In this document: piece by piece, positions 1 to 8,689 of the stretch
Layout: the number at the start of each line of letters is the position of its first letter
Numbering within the stretch: the stretch's first letter is position 1
From: Streptomyces davaonensis JCM 4913
Lineage (GTDB): Bacteria; Actinomycetota; Actinomycetes; Streptomycetales; Streptomycetaceae
Direction: 5' to 3'
Length of the DNA stretch: 64,000 nt
NCBI RefSeq assembly: GCF_000349325.1
Contig: NC_020504.1
Coordinates: forward strand, 5,118,053 to 5,182,052
Position numbers and translations under genes: made by a program
Notes under the pieces: model-generated
What the model saw: the letters and a program-made list of their open reading frames with translations, nothing else
Told to the model about the DNA's origin: nothing
Databases searched by the model: none

Positions 1-143
1 TCCTCGGCGGCGGCGAGGGCCGCGACCGTACGGGGGGAGACCGACTTGTCGTCGCGCAGCAGCGTGCCGTCGAGATCGGTGGCGATCAGCCGGGGCGGGA
101 GAGCGGCGGCCGGGGTCTCGTGCTGTCGAGTCGCTGAGGTCAC
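1..143 (-). CDS. HAD-superfamily (Cof-type) hydrolase, N-terminal fragment
   Basis: Only the first ~48 codons lie in the window; the gene continues past base 1. The translation contains the HAD motif I core DLDGTLL followed by a conserved SPRT segment, so it is a Mg-dependent phosphatase/phosphoglycolate-phosphatase-like protein of the Cof class. Family knowledge says the first Asp of DLDGT is the nucleophile. I chose the GTG at 143; an in-frame ATG at 161 adds six residues. It is a close paralogue of the complete HAD gene at 8690-9493, which has almost the same motif I neighbourhood. Substrate unknown. Confidence 0.8.
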   Translation of the reverse strand, partial: MTSATRQHETPAAALPPRLIATDLDGTLLRDDKSVSPRTVAALAAAE

Positions 144-248
144 CGCGCCATTGTCCCGCATATGCCCGCACGCCCGTGCGGGAGTGTGCACATCTGAGGG
201 GCGAGGGGTCTCACCTGCGCCTCGGCTCACTCGAACCTGCACCCCGGC

Positions 249-1151
249 TCACTTGAGCTGCGCCGTCGCCTCCATGGCGATCTGCTCGAAGACCTTCTCG
301 TCCGTGGCGAAGTCGGAGTCCGGGATCGGCCAGTGGACCACGATCTCGGTGAAGCCCAGCTCGCGGTGGCGGCCCGCGAAGTCCACGAACGCGTCCAGGG
401 ACTGAAGCGGACGGGTCCGGTCGGGGGTGAAACCGGTGAGCAGGACCTTGTCCATCGCGGCCACGTCCCGGCCGATCGCGGCGCAGGCGTCGGCGAGCTT
501 CTCGACCTGTCCGCGAATGGCTTGAACCGACTGTTCAGGAGTGCCGTTCTCGTACAGCTTCGGGTCGCCCGTGGTCACCCAGGCCTGTCCGTGGCGGGCG
601 GCGAGCCGCAGTCCGCGCGGGCCGGTCGCGGCGATCGCGAAGGGCAGCCGGGGGCGCTGGACGCAGCCGGGGATGTTGCGGGCCTCGTGGGCGGAGTAGA
701 AGTCGCCCTCGTAGGAGACGGCGTCCTCGGTGAGGAGGCGGTCCAGGAGCGGGACGAACTCGGCGAGCCGGTCGGCGCGCTCGCGCGGGGTCCAGGGTTC
801 CTGGCCGAGGGCGGTGGCGTCGAAGCCGGTGCCGCCGGCGCCGATGCCGAGGGTGATCCGGCCGCCGGAGATGTCGTCGAGGGAGATCAGGTCCTTGGCG
901 AGGGTCACCGGGTGCCGGAAGTTCGGCGAGGTCACCAGGGTGCCGAGCCGGAGATGATCGGTGACGGCCGCGGCGGCGGTCAGGGTGGGCACGGCACCGA
1001 ACCACGGGCCGTCCCGGAAGCTGCGCCAGGACAGGTGGTCGTAGGTGTAGGCGGTGTGGAAGCCGAGCTGTTCCGCCCGCTGCCAAGCCTCACGGCCCCC
1101 CTCGTGCCAGCGGCGGTACGGGAGGATCACGGTGCTCAGACGCAGACTCAT
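249..1151 (-). CDS. LLM-class F420-dependent oxidoreductase
   Basis: 300-residue luciferase-like TIM-barrel oxidoreductase. It begins with a beta-strand segment typical of the family ([10 protein letters not shown]), has an early YDHLSW motif, the [11 protein letters not shown] segment near residue 100 and an SPNFRHPV segment just before it; such proteins use coenzyme F420, which actinomycetes make. The ATG at 1151 is preferred because the family begins close to this point; an upstream in-frame start at 1196 would run through the parS site. The substrate cannot be told from sequence. It lies downstream of kptA on the same strand, separated only by the short parS-containing spacer. Confidence 0.8.
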   Translation of the reverse strand: MSLRLSTVILPYRRWHEGGREAWQRAEQLGFHTAYTYDHLSWRSFRDGPWFGAVPTLTAAAAVTDHLRLGTLVTSPNFRHPVTLAKDLISLDDISGGRITLGIGAGGTGFDATALGQEPWTPRERADRLAEFVPLLDRLLTEDAVSYEGDFYSAHEARNIPGCVQRPRLPFAIAATGPRGLRLAARHGQAWVTTGDPKLYENGTPEQSVQAIRGQVEKLADACAAIGRDVAAMDKVLLTGFTPDRTRPLQSLDAFVDFAGRHRELGFTEIVVHWPIPDSDFATDEKVFEQIAMEATAQLK

Positions 1152-1176
1152 GATTCGAGCGTATGCGGCCGAATGG

Positions 1177-1190
1177 GTTTCACGTGAAAC
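1177..1190. other. parS: parS site (ParB-binding palindrome), perfect match
   Basis: The 14-mer GTTTCACGTGAAAC is the exact consensus centromere-like site bound by ParB in Streptomyces. It sits in the ~40-bp spacer between the kptA stop and the start of the F420-type oxidoreductase gene. In Streptomyces most parS copies lie within a few hundred kilobases of oriC, so the site suggests an origin-proximal location. Confidence 0.92.
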
Positions 1191-1192
1191 GG

Positions 1193-1780
1193 TCACTGTG
1201 TGCCGTGGCGTGACTCCGGAAAGCGCAGGTACTCGGGGGGAACGGCCTGAGTCAGCCAGACGCCGTTCGCGCTGACGTGGAAGACATGGCCGTCGCGGTG
1301 CATGGCGCCGCTGTCGACCGCGAGGACGACCGGACGACCCCTGCGGGCGCCCACCCGGGTCGCGGTCTCCCGGTCGGCCGACAGATGGACGTCATGGCGG
1401 TTCATCGGCCGCAGGCCCTCCGTGCGGATCGCGTCCAGGGAGCGGGCCACCGTGCCGTGGTACAGGTACGGCGGCGGGGTCGCCGGGGGCAGGCCCAGCT
1501 CGACCTCGATGCTGTGGCCCTGGCTGGCCCGGATGCGGGTGCCGTCGATGGCGAAGCGGCGTTTGTCGTTCGTGGCGACCACGTGGTCCAGCTCTTGTCT
1601 GGTGAACCGGAAGCCGTGGGCCGTCGCCGCGGCGATGAGGGTGTCGATCTCCACCCAGCCGCCCTCGTCGAGGGTGAGGCCGATGCGCTCGGGCTGGTGC
1701 CGGAGGTGCTTGGAGAGGTACTTCGACACCCGTACCGTGCGGCGCTCGTCCGGGGTCCGTTCCGGGGGTCTCTCGTTCAT
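1193..1780 (-). CDS. kptA: RNA 2'-phosphotransferase (Tpt1/KptA family)
   Basis: 195-residue protein. The N-terminal winged-helix part carries the family signature SKYLSKHLRH near residue 20 and the C-terminal NAD-binding part carries LYHGT, HLS and GRPVVLAVDS segments. Family members move an internal 2'-phosphate from RNA to NAD, giving ADP-ribose 1''-2'' cyclic phosphate; the bacterial role is unclear because bacteria lack the tRNA-splicing route that makes the substrate. ATG at 1780 begins the protein; upstream in-frame codons run into the DnaA-box region and do not look coding. Length matches the family. Confidence 0.9.
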   Translation of the reverse strand: MNERPPERTPDERRTVRVSKYLSKHLRHQPERIGLTLDEGGWVEIDTLIAAATAHGFRFTRQELDHVVATNDKRRFAIDGTRIRASQGHSIEVELGLPPATPPPYLYHGTVARSLDAIRTEGLRPMNRHDVHLSADRETATRVGARRGRPVVLAVDSGAMHRDGHVFHVSANGVWLTQAVPPEYLRFPESRHGTQ

Positions 1781-1836
1781 CCGCTCAGGGTGGCGGGAGA
1801 GACCCGAATCACGCGAATGATTTTGCCGACGATGTT

Positions 1837-1890
1837 TGGTCCACAGCCAAGTGCGGTTATCCACAGGGGAATTGGCAGTTCTGTGGACAA
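1837..1890. other. DnaA-box-like cluster upstream of kptA
   Basis: Two exact nonamers, TTATCCACA (1857-1865) and TGTGGACAA (1882-1890, the complement of TTGTCCACA), plus TGGTCCACA (1837-1845) with one mismatch, lie within 54 bp. TTGTCCACA is the usual Streptomyces DnaA box and TTATCCACA the E. coli consensus. They occupy the intergenic space between the EphD-like gene and kptA. No oriC genes are nearby, so this is not the origin. Confidence 0.6.
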
Positions 1891-1956
1891 CGAGCCGCCG
1901 ATACAAGGGGTTTCGTCAAGATCCGTTGACGCGCGGAACGTTGGCGAACTCCCTTG

Positions 1957-3714
1957 TCACATCGGCGGCTTGACCCGTGCGAGCCTCCGCAGCGCCCCCG
2001 GCGCGAACCGCGCCAGCAGATGCGCCCCACGCGCCTCAGGAGTCACCGGAACGACCGCCTCGTTGTTGACGATTCCGCGCAGAATCGCCTCCGCGACCTT
2101 CTCCGGCGGGTAGTTGCGCAGGCCGTACAGCCGGGCCGACTTCTTCTGCCGACGGGCCTCCTCCTCCGCGTCAACTCCCGCGTGACGAGCCGTCGATGTG
2201 ATGTTGGTGTTCACCAGCCCGGGGCAGATCGCCGTAACTCCGATGCCCTGATCCGCCAGTTCGGCGCGCAGGCACTCGCTCAGCATCAGTACCGCCGCCT
2301 TGCTGGTGCTGTAGGCGGGCAGTGCCCGGGACGGCTGATAGGCCGCCGCCGAGGCGGTGTTGACGATGTGGCCGCCCTGGCCGCGCTCGGCCATCTGCCG
2401 GCCGAACAGTCGGCACCCGTGGATCACGCCCCACAGATTGACGTCCAGCACCTTGCGCCAGTCGTCGGACGTCGTGTCCAGGAAGGAGCCCGCGAGGCCG
2501 ATCCCGGCGTTGTTCACCAGGACGTCCACCACGCCGTAATCCGTGGCGACCTTCGCCGCGAGCTTCTCCATCGCCTGCTCGTCGGAGACGTCAACGGTCT
2601 CCGCCCAGGCGTCCGTTGCGCCGACCAGGCGGCACATCTCCGCCGTACGGGCCGCCGCCTCGCCGTCCCGGTCGACGGCCACCACGCGAGCGCCGGCCTC
2701 GGCGAACGCGTACGCCGTCGCCCGGCCGATCCCGCTGCCCGCACCGGTGATCAGGACCAACTGGCCCCCGAAACGGTCGGCATGGGGGCCGGATGCGGTC
2801 CGAGGCTCCTGGCGTCCGCCCTCCACCGACGTCACGAACTCGCCGACCCAGGAGGCCAGCCGGTCGGGACGCGTCCGCGGCACCCAGTGCTTCGCCGGCA
2901 GCGTCCGCCGCGTCAACTGCGGAGCCCACAGCTCCAGTTCGTCGTAGAGCCGCTCGGAGAGGAAGGCGTCGCCGAGCGGTGTGATCAGCTGCACCGGCGC
3001 ATGAGCGAAGGCGTCGGCGCGCGGGCGGAGCAGCCGCGGCCGTACGTTGTCGCGGTACAGCCACGCCCCGTGCGCCGCGTCCGAAGACAGGGACGACGTC
3101 GGGTAGTTGTCCGACGGGACCTTCTCCATCCGGGACATGATCCGCGGCCAGGTCCTGCCCAGCGGTCCCCGCCACGCCAGTTCCGGCAGGACCGGGGTGT
3201 GCAGCAGGTAGACGTACCAGGACTTGGCGCCCTGGCCGAGGAGTTGGCCCACCCGGCGCGGGGTCGGGCGCTTCATCCGCCGCTGGATCCAGTGGCCGAA
3301 GTGGTCAAGGGACGGTCCCGACAGGGAGGTGAAGGACGCGATCCTGCCCTCCGTGCGCTTGACCGTCACGAACTCCCAGGACTGCACCGAGCCCCAGTCG
3401 TGGCCCACCAGATGCACCGGACGGTCCGGGCTCACCGCGTCCGCGACGGCCAGGAAGTCGTCCGTCAGCTTCTCCAGCGTGAACCCGCCCCGCAGCGGCT
3501 GCGGGGCCGTGGACCGGCCGTGGCCGCGGACGTCGTACAGCACGACATGGAAGCGGTCGGCGAGCCGGCCGGCCACCTCCGACCAGACCTCCTTGCTGTC
3601 CGGGTAGCCATGCACGAGCAGCACGGTCGGCTGCGCCGGGTCGCCCAGCTCCGCCACGCACAGCTCGACCCCACCGGTCCGCACCCAGCGCTCACGCGCG
3701 CCCTGAAGCGTCAT
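1957..3714 (-). CDS. EphD-like fusion: alpha/beta-hydrolase (epoxide hydrolase type) plus short-chain dehydrogenase
   Basis: 585 residues with two enzymes in one chain. Residues ~1-290 are an alpha/beta hydrolase with HGYPDS (oxyanion region), nucleophile elbow GHDWGS (Asp nucleophile, as in epoxide hydrolases and haloalkane dehalogenases) and a late catalytic His (KHW). Residues ~305-585 are an SDR: TGAGSGIG cofactor motif, NNAG, and YSTSK catalytic pair. The same order is found in mycobacterial EphD, where epoxide opening may be followed by alcohol oxidation. ATG at 3714 overlaps the stop of the upstream peptidase gene (ATGA), so the two are probably translationally coupled. The substrate in a genus without mycolates is unknown. 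Confidence 0.87.
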   Translation of the reverse strand: MTLQGARERWVRTGGVELCVAELGDPAQPTVLLVHGYPDSKEVWSEVAGRLADRFHVVLYDVRGHGRSTAPQPLRGGFTLEKLTDDFLAVADAVSPDRPVHLVGHDWGSVQSWEFVTVKRTEGRIASFTSLSGPSLDHFGHWIQRRMKRPTPRRVGQLLGQGAKSWYVYLLHTPVLPELAWRGPLGRTWPRIMSRMEKVPSDNYPTSSLSSDAAHGAWLYRDNVRPRLLRPRADAFAHAPVQLITPLGDAFLSERLYDELELWAPQLTRRTLPAKHWVPRTRPDRLASWVGEFVTSVEGGRQEPRTASGPHADRFGGQLVLITGAGSGIGRATAYAFAEAGARVVAVDRDGEAAARTAEMCRLVGATDAWAETVDVSDEQAMEKLAAKVATDYGVVDVLVNNAGIGLAGSFLDTTSDDWRKVLDVNLWGVIHGCRLFGRQMAERGQGGHIVNTASAAAYQPSRALPAYSTSKAAVLMLSECLRAELADQGIGVTAICPGLVNTNITSTARHAGVDAEEEARRQKKSARLYGLRNYPPEKVAEAILRGIVNNEAVVPVTPEARGAHLLARFAPGALRRLARVKPPM

Positions 3715-4553
3715 TTCTCCTCCGCCCAGCGCCGCACGTGCGGCAGATCGTCGTCCAGCCAGAAGGCGCTCTCCGCCGGGTCCGCGGAGTCGGTGACCAC
3801 CAGGATCTCCTCGAACTTCGCGCCCGTACCCCGGAACCCGAGATGCGGTTCGACCGCCCACAGCCCAGGCTGCGGCGGATGGTCGGAGAAGCGGTACGGC
3901 GACCACAGCGGGGACCAGCCCTCGCGGTGGCCGTGCAGCGCGTCGGCGGCCAGGCCCTTCAGGGACTGCGTGCCGAACCCGAACAGCCGTGGTGACCAGC
4001 GGCGTTCACGCACCCGGTCGACCTTGTGGGCGATCACGCCGAAGGGGTAGGCGCGATGCCGGTTGGCGTAGCCCTGGCGGACCATGAGCCGGTCCACGTC
4101 CTCGTAGATCTCCTGGAGCGACCGGCGCTCGCGCACCTCGGCGAGGATCAGTTCGCGGTGCGCCCGGAGGTCGTCCATCAGCTTGTTCTGGACCTGGTTC
4201 ACGCCGAGCGAGCCGGAATAGCCGATGTCGGCGGTGAAACCCTCGTACACCGGGGCCATGTCGAGGATGAACGGCATCCCCGGCTCCAGCCTGCGGTTGG
4301 TCGGGAAGAACTGGAGCGGGATGCGGAAGTTCACGAACGCCGTGCGGTCGCCGAACCAGGCGAAGGGCATGTGGAACCAGTCCCGCACCCCGCGCTCCGC
4401 CAGCCACTCGCGCTGCATCCGCGCGGCCTCACGCTCGGTGACACCCGGCTCCAGCCGGGCCGCCACCGCCTCCGCGCACTCGTAGGCGAGGCGCTGCACT
4501 CTTCGGAAACCTTGCAGCTCCGTCGAGCGTTCACTGGTCACTGCCGTAGCCAT
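3711..4553 (-). CDS. M24-family metallopeptidase (creatinase/aminopeptidase fold)
   Basis: 280-residue pita-bread protein with all five expected metal ligands visible: Asp pair in DMAPVYEGFTADIG, His in FGVIAHK, Glu in VEPHLGF and Glu in KFEEIL. These coordinate two metal ions in Xaa-Pro dipeptidases and methionine aminopeptidases. It lacks the long N-terminal domain of PepP, so it may be a pseudo-enzyme on another substrate or a small dipeptidase. ATG at 4553 follows a short spacer from the divergent ABC gene region. Its stop overlaps the start of the EphD-like gene by four bases, suggesting an operon. Confidence 0.83.
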   Translation of the reverse strand: MATAVTSERSTELQGFRRVQRLAYECAEAVAARLEPGVTEREAARMQREWLAERGVRDWFHMPFAWFGDRTAFVNFRIPLQFFPTNRRLEPGMPFILDMAPVYEGFTADIGYSGSLGVNQVQNKLMDDLRAHRELILAEVRERRSLQEIYEDVDRLMVRQGYANRHRAYPFGVIAHKVDRVRERRWSPRLFGFGTQSLKGLAADALHGHREGWSPLWSPYRFSDHPPQPGLWAVEPHLGFRGTGAKFEEILVVTDSADPAESAFWLDDDLPHVRRWAEEK

Positions 4554-4798
4554 GGCACCCCGTCCCACCGGTTGCGGTACGCGCTCGTAACTTGACACCC
4601 GAAATCTGGCACTTGTTAGACCCAGCGTCAATAGGAAGGGGTGGACGGCCCCACGACGGTCGCCCCACGACGGCCGTCCCAGGGTTCCCGTTGTTCGACC
4701 TCAGGGGGACCCCTAAGGACCCGTACGACTCCAGAGGGACCCCAAGACGGCTCCACGGTCTGACGACCGACGTGTTCCGCGTCACTACTGTCTATGCC

Positions 4799-5767
4799 GT
4801 GAATGTGATCGCGACCGAAAGCCTGAGCAAGCGGTTCCCCCGGGTGACCGCGCTTGACCGGCTGACCATGGACATCGGGCCCGGGGTGACCGGACTCGTC
4901 GGAGCCAATGGAGCCGGCAAGTCCACCATGATCAAGATCCTGCTGGGTCTGTCCCCCGCCACCGAGGGCCGCGCCGAAGTGCTCGGTCTCGACGTCGCCA
5001 CCAAGGGCGCCGCCATCCGGGAGCGGGTCGGGTACATGCCGGAGCACGACTGTCTGCCGCCGGACGTCTCGGCCACCGAGTTCGTCGTCCACATGGCGCG
5101 CATGTCCGGCCTGCCGCCCACCGCGGCGCGCGAGCGCACCGCGGACACCCTGCGCCATGTCGGCCTGTACGAGGAGCGCTACCGCCCCATCGGCGGCTAC
5201 TCCACCGGCATGAAGCAGCGCGTGAAGCTGGCCCAGGCCCTCGTCCACGACCCCCAGCTGGTCTTCCTGGACGAGCCGACCAACGGCCTCGACCCGGTCG
5301 GCCGCGACGAGATGCTCGGCCTGATCCGCCGCATCCACACCGACTTCGGCATCTCGGTCCTGGTCACCTCCCACCTGCTGGGCGAACTGGAGCGCACCTG
5401 CGACCACGTCGTCGTCATCGACGGCGGCAAGCTGCTGCGCTCCAGCTCCACCACCGACTTCACGCAGACCACGACCACCCTCGCGATCGAGGTCACCGAC
5501 ACCGACGAGCACCCCGACGGCACCAAGGCGGTGCGCGAGGCGCTCGACGCGCGCGGGATCAGCGTCGAGTCCGGCAGCGGACTCCCCGGCGCAGGACACA
5601 TCCTGCTGCTCACCGCGCAGGGCGAGGAGACCTACGACCTGGTCCGGGACGTGATCGCGGACCTCGGCCTCGGCCTGGTGCGCATGGAACAGCGCCGGCA
5701 CCACATCTCCGAGGTCTTCCAGGACAGCGACGAGCAGCGGAAGGAGGCGGCCGTTCATGGCTCTTGA
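4799..5767 (+). CDS. ABC transporter ATP-binding protein
   Basis: 322-residue ATPase. Walker A is GANGAGKST (near residue 40), signature STGMKQR, Walker B LVFLDEP followed by the D-loop NGLD, and a switch His in TSHLLGELE. It belongs to the CcmA/NatA-type exporters. GTG at 4799 is chosen because homology starts there (IATESLSKRF); no Shine-Dalgarno is seen, so the message may be leaderless or start at the GTG at 4805. The stop lies just inside the next gene, a permease, and a second ATPase/permease pair follows. Confidence 0.88.
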   Translation: MNVIATESLSKRFPRVTALDRLTMDIGPGVTGLVGANGAGKSTMIKILLGLSPATEGRAEVLGLDVATKGAAIRERVGYMPEHDCLPPDVSATEFVVHMARMSGLPPTAARERTADTLRHVGLYEERYRPIGGYSTGMKQRVKLAQALVHDPQLVFLDEPTNGLDPVGRDEMLGLIRRIHTDFGISVLVTSHLLGELERTCDHVVVIDGGKLLRSSSTTDFTQTTTTLAIEVTDTDEHPDGTKAVREALDARGISVESGSGLPGAGHILLLTAQGEETYDLVRDVIADLGLGLVRMEQRRHHISEVFQDSDEQRKEAAVHGS

Positions 5768-6656
5768 CCAGCCCGTGGCGGGTGACCAGACCCGCATCCA
5801 CGACATCGGCTACCGCAACTACGACGGCCCCCGCCTCGGCCGGGCGTACGCCACCCGCTCGCTCTACTCGCAGTCCCTGCGCGGCGCCTACGGCCTCGGC
5901 CGCTCGGTGAAGTCCAAGGTGCTGCCCATGCTGCTGTTCGTGGTGATGTGCGTGCCCGCGGCCATCATGGTCGCCGTCGCGGTCGCCACGAAGGCCGACG
6001 ACCTGCCCGTCGACTACACGCGCTACGCGATCGTCATGCAGGCCGTCATCAGCCTCTACGTCGCCTCCCAGGCACCCCAGTCCGTCTCCCGCGACCTGCG
6101 CTTCAAGACCGTGCCGCTGTACTTCTCGCGGCCGATCGAGACCGCCGACTACGTCCGGGCGAAGTTCGCGGCGCTGGCCTCGGCGATGTTCGTCCTCACC
6201 GCCGCCCCGCTGCTCGTCCTGTACGTGGGCGCGCTGCTGGCCAAGCTCGACTTCACCGACCAGACCAAGGGATTCGCACAGGGACTGGTCTCCGTGGCAC
6301 TGCTCTCCCTGCTCTTCGCCGGCCTCGGCCTGGTCATCGCCTCGGTCACCCCGCGCCGCGGCTTCGGCATCGCCGCCGTGATCGCCGTACTGACCATCTC
6401 CTACGGCGCCGTCTCCACCCTCCAGGCCATCGCCGACGAGCAGGGCAGCTTCGACGTCATCGCCTGGATCGGCCTGTTCTCACCGATCACGCTGATCGAC
6501 GGCGTGCAGTCCGCCTTCCTCGGCGCCTCCTCCGCCTTCCCCGGCGGCGTCGGCCCGTCGAACGGCGAGGGCGCGGTGTACGTCCTCGTCACACTCGGCC
6601 TGATCGCCGCCACCTACGGCCTGCTGATCCGCCGCTACCGAAAGGCCGGACTGTGA
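5757..6656 (+). CDS. ABC transporter permease
   Basis: 299 residues with about six hydrophobic spans (first near residue 55, last near 285) typical of ABC-2 family export permeases. A cytoplasmic N-terminus with the IHDIGYRNYDGPRLGR segment is characteristic of this actinobacterial subfamily. The ATG lies inside the end of the upstream ATPase gene (11-base overlap), and its stop overlaps the GTG of the following ATPase, so the three are translationally coupled. Cargo unknown. Confidence 0.85.
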   Translation: MALDQPVAGDQTRIHDIGYRNYDGPRLGRAYATRSLYSQSLRGAYGLGRSVKSKVLPMLLFVVMCVPAAIMVAVAVATKADDLPVDYTRYAIVMQAVISLYVASQAPQSVSRDLRFKTVPLYFSRPIETADYVRAKFAALASAMFVLTAAPLLVLYVGALLAKLDFTDQTKGFAQGLVSVALLSLLFAGLGLVIASVTPRRGFGIAAVIAVLTISYGAVSTLQAIADEQGSFDVIAWIGLFSPITLIDGVQSAFLGASSAFPGGVGPSNGEGAVYVLVTLGLIAATYGLLIRRYRKAGL

Positions 6657-7564
6657 CCACGCTCACCATCGACCACGTCTCCCGCTGGTTCGGCAACGTG
6701 GTCGCCGTCAACGACATCACCATGACCATCGGCCCCGGCGTCACCGGCCTGCTCGGCCCCAACGGCGCCGGAAAGTCCACCCTCATCAACATGATGGGCG
6801 GCTTCCTGGCCCCCTCCACCGGCACCGTCACCCTCGACGGCCGGCCGGTCTGGCGCAACGAGTCGATCTACAAGCACATCGGCATCGTCCCCGAGCGCGA
6901 GGCGATGTACGACTTCCTCACCGGCCGCGAATTCGTCGTCGCCAACGCCGAGTTGCACGGCCTGGGCGCCAAGGCGGCCCAACAGGCGCTCGCCACGGTC
7001 GAGATGGAGTACGCCCAGGACCGCAAGATCCAGACGTACTCCAAGGGCATGCGCCAGCGCGTGAAGATGGCGTCCGCCCTGGTCCACAACCCCTCGCTGC
7101 TCCTGCTGGACGAGCCCTTCAACGGCATGGACCCGCGCCAGCGCATGCAGCTGATGGACCTGCTGCGGAAGATGGGCGACGAGGGCCGCACGGTCCTCTT
7201 CTCCTCCCACATCCTCGAAGAGGTCGAGCAACTCGCCTGGCACATCGAGGTCGTGGTCGCCGGACGGCACGCGGCCAGCGGCGACTTCCGCAAGATCCGC
7301 CGCCTGATGACCGACCGGCCGCACCGCTACCTGGTGCGCTCCAGCGACGACCGCGCCCTCGCGGCCGCGCTGATCGCCGACCCGTCGACCTCAGGCATCG
7401 AAGTCGACCTCGCCGAGGGCGCGCTGCGCATCCAGGCCGTCGACTTCGCCCGCTTCACCGCCCTGCTGCCCAGGGTCGCCCGCGACCACGGCATCCGGCT
7501 GCACACGGTCTCGCCGTCCGACGAGTCCCTCGAGTCCGTCTTCTCGTATCTGGTCGCGGCGTAG
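6653..7564 (+). CDS. ABC transporter ATP-binding protein
   Basis: 303-residue ATPase with Walker A GPNGAGKST, signature SKGMRQR, Walker B LLLLDEP with the NGMD D-loop, and switch His in FSSHILEEVE. The C-terminal ~80 residues form the accessory domain seen in NodI/CcmA-like proteins. GTG at 6653 overlaps the stop of the permease (GTGA). It resembles the first ATPase of the operon closely enough to suggest duplication of an ATPase/permease unit; the four proteins may form one heteromeric exporter. Confidence 0.88.
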   Translation: MTTLTIDHVSRWFGNVVAVNDITMTIGPGVTGLLGPNGAGKSTLINMMGGFLAPSTGTVTLDGRPVWRNESIYKHIGIVPEREAMYDFLTGREFVVANAELHGLGAKAAQQALATVEMEYAQDRKIQTYSKGMRQRVKMASALVHNPSLLLLDEPFNGMDPRQRMQLMDLLRKMGDEGRTVLFSSHILEEVEQLAWHIEVVVAGRHAASGDFRKIRRLMTDRPHRYLVRSSDDRALAAALIADPSTSGIEVDLAEGALRIQAVDFARFTALLPRVARDHGIRLHTVSPSDESLESVFSYLVAA

Positions 7565-7574
7565 GAGGCCGAAG

Positions 7575-8294
7575 ATGTACGACCCCACAGTCGCCCGGCT
7601 CACCTATCGAGCCCTGCTCGGCCGTCGCCGGGCCCTCATCCTCGGCGCGCTGCCGCTGCTGCTGATCGTGATCTCGGTGATCGTGCGCGGCCTCGCGGGC
7701 GCCGACGACCAGGTCGCCTCCGATCTGCTCGGCGGACTCGCGCTGGCCACCATGGTGCCGATCATCGGCGTCATCGCCGGCACCGGAGCGATCGGCCCGG
7801 AGATCGACGACGGCTCGGTGGTGTATCTGCTCTCCAAGCCGATCAAGCGCCCGACGATCATCTTCACCAAGCTGATCGTGGCCGTTGCGGTGACCATGGT
7901 GTTCTCCGCCGTCCCGACCCTGATCGCCGGCCTCGTCCTCAACGGCAACGGCCAGCAGATCGCCGTGGCCTACACGGTCGCCGCACTCGTCGCCTCCATC
8001 GCCTACGCGGCCCTCTTCCTGCTGCTCGGCACGGTGTCCCGGCACGCGGTCGTCTTCGGCCTGGTCTACGCCCTGGTCTGGGAGGCCCTGTTCGGCTCCC
8101 TGGTCGAAGGGGCGCGCACCCTGAGCGTCCAGCAGTGGTCCCTCGCGGTCGCCCACGAGGTGACCGGCGGCGACCTCGTCACCTCCGACGTGGGCATCAC
8201 CACGGCGACGGTCCTGCTGGTCGCGGTGACGGTCCTCGCCACCTGGTACGCGGGCCAGAAGCTGCGCACGCTGACGCTGGCGGGCGAGGAGTAG
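7575..8294 (+). CDS. ABC transporter permease
   Basis: 239 residues, mostly hydrophobic, about six membrane spans starting near residue 22. ABC-2 type export permease, last gene of the ATPase-permease-ATPase-permease operon. An excellent Shine-Dalgarno (AGGAGG at about 7564-7569) precedes the ATG. No substrate can be assigned. Confidence 0.84.
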   Translation: MYDPTVARLTYRALLGRRRALILGALPLLLIVISVIVRGLAGADDQVASDLLGGLALATMVPIIGVIAGTGAIGPEIDDGSVVYLLSKPIKRPTIIFTKLIVAVAVTMVFSAVPTLIAGLVLNGNGQQIAVAYTVAALVASIAYAALFLLLGTVSRHAVVFGLVYALVWEALFGSLVEGARTLSVQQWSLAVAHEVTGGDLVTSDVGITTATVLLVAVTVLATWYAGQKLRTLTLAGEE

Positions 8295-8399
8295 GCGCGG
8301 ATTTATTCGGTGGCGCCCAACTCCGGGGGCGGGCAGGATTGTTGATGTCCAGGACGCCGGGGATCACATCGGCGCCACCGACTGGGGAGGAGCGCGACG

Positions 8400-8462
8400 A
8401 TGTCCATGCACGACAGTCCGTCGAGCTCCCCACAGGGCAGCCCGCGGCGGGCTCCGGAGTAG
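8400..8462 (+). CDS. Possible 20-residue small ORF
   Basis: An ATG preceded by a strong GGGGAGGAG ribosome-binding site opens a 20-codon reading frame rich in Ser and Pro, ending in TAG. It sits in the 260-bp stretch between the ABC operon and tRNA-Ser. The ribosome site is the only evidence; it could be an uORF or chance. Confidence 0.3.
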   Translation: MSMHDSPSSSPQGSPRRAPE

Positions 8463-8554
8463 TTACCCCTCCGTCGAGCCCGCACCGCACCGGGGAGCTG
8501 CCCGGGCGGCCGCTTCGAGCACGCGATTCCCACTTCGCGTGAGGCCGCCCTCCC

Positions 8555-8640
<86 letters not shown>

Positions 8641-8689
8641 AAACAGAAAAACCAAGGCTGACTGTACGTACCCAGGGGCGCGGGGAACC

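Noticed and set aside
1954..4050. Long rightward open frame (about 698 codons) opposite the EphD-like and M24 genes
   Set aside because: It is the antisense shadow of leftward genes with recognised catalytic motifs; its translation is Arg/Pro/His-rich with no domain.
4690..4750. Two short GGGACCCC-type repeats upstream of the first ABC gene
   Set aside because: Only two imperfect copies; too weak to call an operator or repeat element.
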